Shown here: piece after piece, positions 63,159 through 64,000 of the stretch
How the letters are laid out: each line of letters begins with the position of its first letter
Position numbering within the stretch: the stretch's first letter is position 1
Origin: Mycobacterium sp. Root135
GTDB lineage: Bacteria > Actinomycetota > Actinomycetes > Mycobacteriales > Mycobacteriaceae
DNA: 64,000 nucleotides
NCBI RefSeq assembly: GCF_001426545.1
Contig: NZ_LMEZ01000004.1
Coordinates: 62,001 to 126,000 of the forward strand
Direction: 5' to 3'
Notes under the pieces: model-generated
The model's database searches: none
Told to the model about the DNA's origin: nothing
What the model saw: the letters and a program-made list of their open reading frames with translations, nothing else
Translations under genes and position numbers: made by a program

Positions 63159-64000
63159 GCCTGAGGGTCGCCGGGCTGTTCGCGGGCATCGGTGGCCTCG
63201 AGTTGGGCATGGCGGCCAGCGGCCATCACGCGCACCTGCTTGTCGAGAATTCCTCGCCCGCCATGCACGTGCTGCGCCGACGGTTCCCCGACACCAGGCT
63301 GGAGGCCGACGTCCGCGACGTCGCCGCGCTGCCGAAGGGCACCGATCTCGTCGTCGCGGGATTTCCCTGCCAGGACCTCAGCAGCGTCGGCCGCAAGGCC
63401 GGAATCGTCGGCGCCAGAAGCAGTCTGGTCGGTGAGGTCTTACGACTGCTCGAGGGCGGCGACGTGCCGTGGGTGGTGCTGGAGAACGTGCCGTTCCTCA
63501 TCTCGTTGGGCCGCGGCGCCGCGCTGAAGGTCGTGACGTCGGCGTTGACCGAGCTCGGCTACCGGTGGGCCTACCGGGTCGTCGACACCCATGCCTTCGG
63601 CCTGCCGCAGCGGCGCAACCGCTGGTATCTGGTCGGGTCACGGGTCGGCGACCCGCGGGACGTGCTGCTGGCCGACGACTGCGCGAAACCGCCCGTCGCC
63701 TACGGGTATCCGGACGTCGCCTGCGGCTTCTACTGGACCGAGGGCATGCGATCCTTCGGCTGGGCGGTGGACGCCGTCCCGCCGATCAAGTGCGGATCGT
63801 CGATCGGGGTGCCCTCTCCCCCGGCTATTCGCCTGCCGTCCGGCGCGTACGTGACCCCCGATCTTCGGGATACCGAACGGCTGCAAGGATTTCCCGCCGA
63901 TTGGACGCTGCCCGCCGAGGAAGCCGCCCGACCCGGCGAGCGGTGGCGGATGGTCGGCAATTCGGTGAGCGTGCCCGTCGCGGCGTGGATCGGCAGTCGA
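63155..64000 (+). CDS. Second DNA (cytosine-5) methyltransferase, cut by window end
   Basis: From GTG 63155 the frame is open for 282 codons to the window edge, so the gene is partial. Motif I is LFAGIGGLELGM, motif IV is GFPCQDLSSVG with Cys72, motif VI is ENVPF, motif VIII is LPQRRNRWYLVG, and motifs IX-X (LQGFPADW and MVGNSVSVPVAAW) are reached, so only the extreme C-terminus is missing. The GTGA overlap shows coupling to the first methyltransferase. An ATG at 63146 is an alternative start. It differs clearly from its neighbour, so this is not a simple duplication. Confidence 0.92.
   Translation, partial: MSLRVAGLFAGIGGLELGMAASGHHAHLLVENSSPAMHVLRRRFPDTRLEADVRDVAALPKGTDLVVAGFPCQDLSSVGRKAGIVGARSSLVGEVLRLLEGGDVPWVVLENVPFLISLGRGAALKVVTSALTELGYRWAYRVVDTHAFGLPQRRNRWYLVGSRVGDPRDVLLADDCAKPPVAYGYPDVACGFYWTEGMRSFGWAVDAVPPIKCGSSIGVPSPPAIRLPSGAYVTPDLRDTERLQGFPADWTLPAEEAARPGERWRMVGNSVSVPVAAWIGSR

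Overview
The window comes from a high-GC actinobacterium, almost certainly a mycobacterium of the Mycolicibacterium type. The minus-strand run tRNA-Thr, tRNA-Met, rpmG, hadA, hadB, hadC, tRNA-Trp, secE, nusG, rplK, rplA (about 25.6 down to 20.8 kb) is the order known from Mycobacterium tuberculosis. On the far side come a glyoxalase-II-like gene, an Rv0633c-like gene, an echA3-like gene and recC-recB-recD, again as in that genome. HadABC is the mycolic-acid dehydratase of FAS-II.

Left region (1-18.7 kb) is an exopolysaccharide (EPS) locus with visibly lower GC, many AT-rich codons and long empty gaps. It holds a DUF4012 protein, a Wzz-type chain-length regulator fused to a tyrosine autokinase, a methyltransferase, a flippase, a beta-helix exported protein, a Wzy/ligase-like membrane protein, two GT4 glycosyltransferases, a nucleotide-sugar epimerase, UDP-glucose dehydrogenase and a low-molecular-weight tyrosine phosphatase. 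The composition suggests acquisition. Next (18.7-20.8 kb) come a 57-residue cysteine-rich protein, a VanX-type dipeptidase and a membrane-anchored EEP hydrolase.

The conserved had/ribosomal block follows, then flavohaemoglobin hmp with its nsrR regulator and a candidate operator, and a metallo-beta-lactamase-fold hydrolase. A second EPS cluster (28.4-47.2 kb), with GC like the backbone, sits between the homologues of two genes that are neighbours in M. tuberculosis. It has a leftward arm (FAD/UGM-like enzyme, degenerate cis-prenyltransferase, initiating sugar transferase, GAF protein, BcsB-like protein), a rightward arm (second Wzz-kinase, ligase/polymerase, GT2, flippase) and a leftward arm of GT4, epimerase, GT4, GT2 and a glycoside-hydrolase lipoprotein. 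The second kinase has Arg in place of the Walker A Lys and a poor tyrosine tail.

The right part (47.5-64 kb) has the Rv0633c-like and crotonase genes, an orphan zinc-hook fragment, recCBD, an FAD monooxygenase with a divergent TetR regulator, several small genes, and at the edge vsr with two overlapping C5 DNA methyltransferases, the second cut by the window end. Two G/C-rich double hairpins on the minus strand (29.7 and 50.0 kb) have runs of six and seven C in their loops and match the actinobacterial 6C small RNA. I see no insertion sequence, prophage or CRISPR array.
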